A stretch of 42,042 nucleotides of DNA. Origin: an uncultured Solimonas sp. Its GTDB lineage: Bacteria > Pseudomonadota > Gammaproteobacteria > Nevskiales > Nevskiaceae. The stretch is taken from contig CAMLDZ010000016.1 of assembly GCA_946478985.1 (NCBI GenBank), positions 1 to 42,042 on the forward strand, written 5' to 3'. The notes beneath the pieces are model-generated. The model saw only the letters and a list, made by a program, of their open reading frames with translations, did not search any database and had not been told where the DNA came from. Of this stretch, positions 40,410 through 42,042 are shown in pieces (position 1 is the stretch's first letter; each line of letters opens with the position of its first letter). The position numbers and the translations under genes are program-made.

Positions 40410-41990
40410 ATGAACCGACGCGACCTGCTGCGAACCGCTGCCGCGCTGGCCGCCGCGGGCCTGCCGCTTCCCGCCGCCCTGCTCGGCCGCGCCGAGGCGG
40501 CCGCGCTCAAACCGCTGGGCGCGGCACAGCCCTTCAGCTACGCGGCGCTCAAGGGCCGCGCGCGGGCGCTGTCGGCGCAGCCGTATCGCGCACCGCCCGA
40601 TACCTTGCCCAAGCCGATCGCCGATCTCGACTGGGACCGCTGGCAGTCGATCCGCTTCCGCGAAGCGCACTCGCTGTGGCGAGACCAGCAGCTCGGCTTC
40701 CAGGCGCGCTTCTTCCATCTGGGCTTTACCGTGCGCACGCCGGTGCACCTGTACGAGGTCGTGGCCGGGCAGGCCACCGGGATTGCCTACGACAGCGCGA
40801 TGTTCGACTACGGCAAGAGCGGCGTGAAAGCCGGCGCGCTGCCGCAGGAGCTCGGCTTCGCCGGCTTTCGCGTGCTGCACAAGAGCGACTGGGTGCGCGA
40901 CATCGCCGCGTTCCAGGGGGCGTCCTATTTCCGCGCCGTCGGCGACAGCAAGCAGTACGGCCTGTCGGCGCGCGGCCTGGCGATCAACAGCGGTCTGTCG
41001 CCGGAAGAGTTCCCGATCTTCTCGGCGTACTACCTGGAACGCCCGGCGGCGGGCGCGACGACGCTGACGGTATATGCGCTGCTCGATTCGCCGAGCGTTA
41101 CAGGCGCTTACCGTTTCCTGATGACGCCGGGCGAGCCGTTCGTGATGGACATCGATGCCGCGCTGTATCCGCGCAAGGCGATCGAGCGCATCGGCATCGC
41201 GCCGCTGACCAGCATGTACCAGTGCGGCGAGAACGACCGCCGCGTCGCCGATGACTGGCGCCCGGAAATCCATGACAGCGACGGCCTGCAGCAGTGGACC
41301 GGCGCCGGCGAATGGATCTGGCGGCCGCTGGTCAATCCGGCGCAGCTGCGCAACAACTGGTACATGGACGACAACCCGCGCGGCTTCGGCCTGATGCAGC
41401 GCGATCGCGATTTCGACCACTACCAGGACGACGGCGTGTTCTACGACCGGCGGCCGTCGGCGTGGGTCGAGCCCAAGGGGAAATGGGGCCGCGGCGCGGT
41501 GATGCTGGTGGAGATTCCGACACCGGACGAGACCAATGACAACATCGTCGCGTTCTGGAATCCGGCCGAGCCGCTGGCGCCGAACCAGGAGCATCTGTTC
41601 GCGTACCGGCTCCGCTGGGGCGCGGCGCCTGCTCCACGCATGGCGCTGGCGACCGTGCAGGCGACGCGCACTGGCATCGGCGGCGTGATCGGCCGTGAAC
41701 GGCGCTACTTCTCCTGGCGCTTCGCGGTCGATTTCAGCGGCGGCGCACTGGCCGGCCTGCCGCGAAGTGCGAAAATCGAAGCATCGATCAGCTGTTCGCG
41801 CGGACGTGTGGAAGTCGTATCGGCACGGCCGCTGGATGCGCTCCGCGGCTGGCGCGCCATGTTCGATCTGGTGCCGGACGACAGCAGCGAGCCGATCAAT
41901 CTGCGCCTGCAGCTCACGCAGAACGGCAAGCCGGTTTCGGAGACCTGGATGTACCAGTATTCGCCGCCACCGGCCGGCGAGCGCCGTTAG
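40410..41990 (+). CDS. opgD: Glucan biosynthesis protein D (Tat-exported)
   Basis: A 526-residue periplasmic protein of the MdoG/OpgG-OpgD family that shapes osmoregulated periplasmic glucans made by OpgH. The N-terminus MNRRDLLRTAAALAAAGLP is a twin-arginine signal, a feature that separates OpgD from Sec-exported OpgG. The mature part begins PFSYAALKGRARALSAQPYRAP and contains family blocks IRFREAHSLWRDQQLGFQARFFHLGF, FGYGKSG-like YDYGKSGV, GDSKQYGLSARGLAINSG, NPAQLRNNWYMDDNPRGFGLMQRDRDFDHYQDDG and WVEPKGKWGRGAVMLVEIPT. The start ATG 40410 gives an exact Tat motif; the in-frame ATG upstream does not. The gene ends 14 bp before another possible start at the window edge. Confidence 0.95.
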   Translation: MNRRDLLRTAAALAAAGLPLPAALLGRAEAAALKPLGAAQPFSYAALKGRARALSAQPYRAPPDTLPKPIADLDWDRWQSIRFREAHSLWRDQQLGFQARFFHLGFTVRTPVHLYEVVAGQATGIAYDSAMFDYGKSGVKAGALPQELGFAGFRVLHKSDWVRDIAAFQGASYFRAVGDSKQYGLSARGLAINSGLSPEEFPIFSAYYLERPAAGATTLTVYALLDSPSVTGAYRFLMTPGEPFVMDIDAALYPRKAIERIGIAPLTSMYQCGENDRRVADDWRPEIHDSDGLQQWTGAGEWIWRPLVNPAQLRNNWYMDDNPRGFGLMQRDRDFDHYQDDGVFYDRRPSAWVEPKGKWGRGAVMLVEIPTPDETNDNIVAFWNPAEPLAPNQEHLFAYRLRWGAAPAPRMALATVQATRTGIGGVIGRERRYFSWRFAVDFSGGALAGLPRSAKIEASISCSRGRVEVVSARPLDALRGWRAMFDLVPDDSSEPINLRLQLTQNGKPVSETWMYQYSPPPAGERR

Positions 41991-42004
41991 GGCCTGTTAA
42001 CGCT

Positions 42005-42042
42005 ATGGCCGCCGCTGTGACGGAGACGGTTTTGGCGCAGCG
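42005..42042 (+). CDS. Possible start of a downstream gene, cut by the window end
   Basis: An ATG 14 bp after the opgD stop opens a frame (MAAAVTETVLAQ) that stays open to the end of the window. In many genomes an opgH glucosyltransferase gene neighbours opgG or opgD, so this could be its beginning. There is no clear ribosome binding site and only 12 codons are visible, so this is weakly supported. Confidence 0.2.
   Translation, partial: MAAAVTETVLAQ

Overview
The window is high-GC DNA from a Gram-negative, most likely gammaproteobacterial chromosome. Supporting genes are a type IV pilin, TesB, DusB, OpgD, a PA2778/PA2779-type gene pair, a TonB-dependent receptor, an RND efflux operon and an ilvB-type leader attenuator. 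The mix of a sterol-desaturase-family enzyme, a P450-type [2Fe-2S] ferredoxin and Pseudomonas/Xanthomonas-like families suggests a Nevskiales/Solimonadaceae- or Xanthomonadales-type organism; that placement is inference. No phage, transposase, CRISPR array or plasmid function was seen, so this looks like core chromosome with a few accessory-looking spots.

Layout. 0-4 kb: the end of a type IV pilin gene with its terminator, a membrane-anchored sulfatase-fold enzyme, a convergent O-antigen-ligase-family membrane protein (a candidate pilin glycosyltransferase) and a small secreted ComEA-like DNA-binding protein. 4-8 kb: a flavodoxin-like protein, a small outer-membrane barrel, a PA2779/PA2778-type pair (membrane protein plus C39-like lipoprotein peptidase), a SET-domain protein and a cold-shock protein. 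8-13.6 kb: an OmpR-family response regulator and histidine kinase, followed on the same strand by two overlapping lipoprotein genes (six-bladed NHL propeller, Ig-like) and divergent from a third, DUF4382-like lipoprotein. A 10-bp-spaced direct repeat lies in the divergent gap. 13.6-18.5 kb: a PP2A-type phosphatase, an SDR enzyme and a branched-chain amino acid operon (leader peptide, attenuator, ilvB-type acetolactate synthase, ilvE) with no regulatory-subunit gene. 18.5-24 kb: a minus-strand operon of an EamA exporter and an oligopeptide ABC importer (A, B, C, D; no F). A palindromic intergenic repeat occurs twice here, once after the operon and once between oppA and oppB. 24-27.3 kb: a large TonB-dependent receptor and tRNA-Thr(UGU). 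27.4-32.8 kb: a PRMT-like methyltransferase, a YkgJ-like cysteine-cluster protein, TesB, a sterol-desaturase-family enzyme, a GHSMGG lipase/hydrolase and DusB. 32.9-39.1 kb: a tightly coupled tetR-tolC-adaptor-RND pump operon. 39.1-42 kb: a ferredoxin, an unrecognised conserved-looking protein and the Tat-exported glucan biosynthesis protein OpgD.

Genes are densely packed. Many same-strand junctions are 4-bp ATGA or GTGA overlaps, implying translational coupling, and two convergent pairs share a CTAG in which each strand reads a TAG stop. No gap between genes exceeds about 300 bp. The longest are 26912-27204 (upstream of the receptor gene), 7701-7955 (upstream of the cold-shock gene) and 15363-15629 (ilv leader). 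The parts most worth following up are the two-component/lipoprotein locus, the pilin-sulfatase-ligase cluster, the PRMT-like enzyme and the ilvB attenuator with a missing small subunit.
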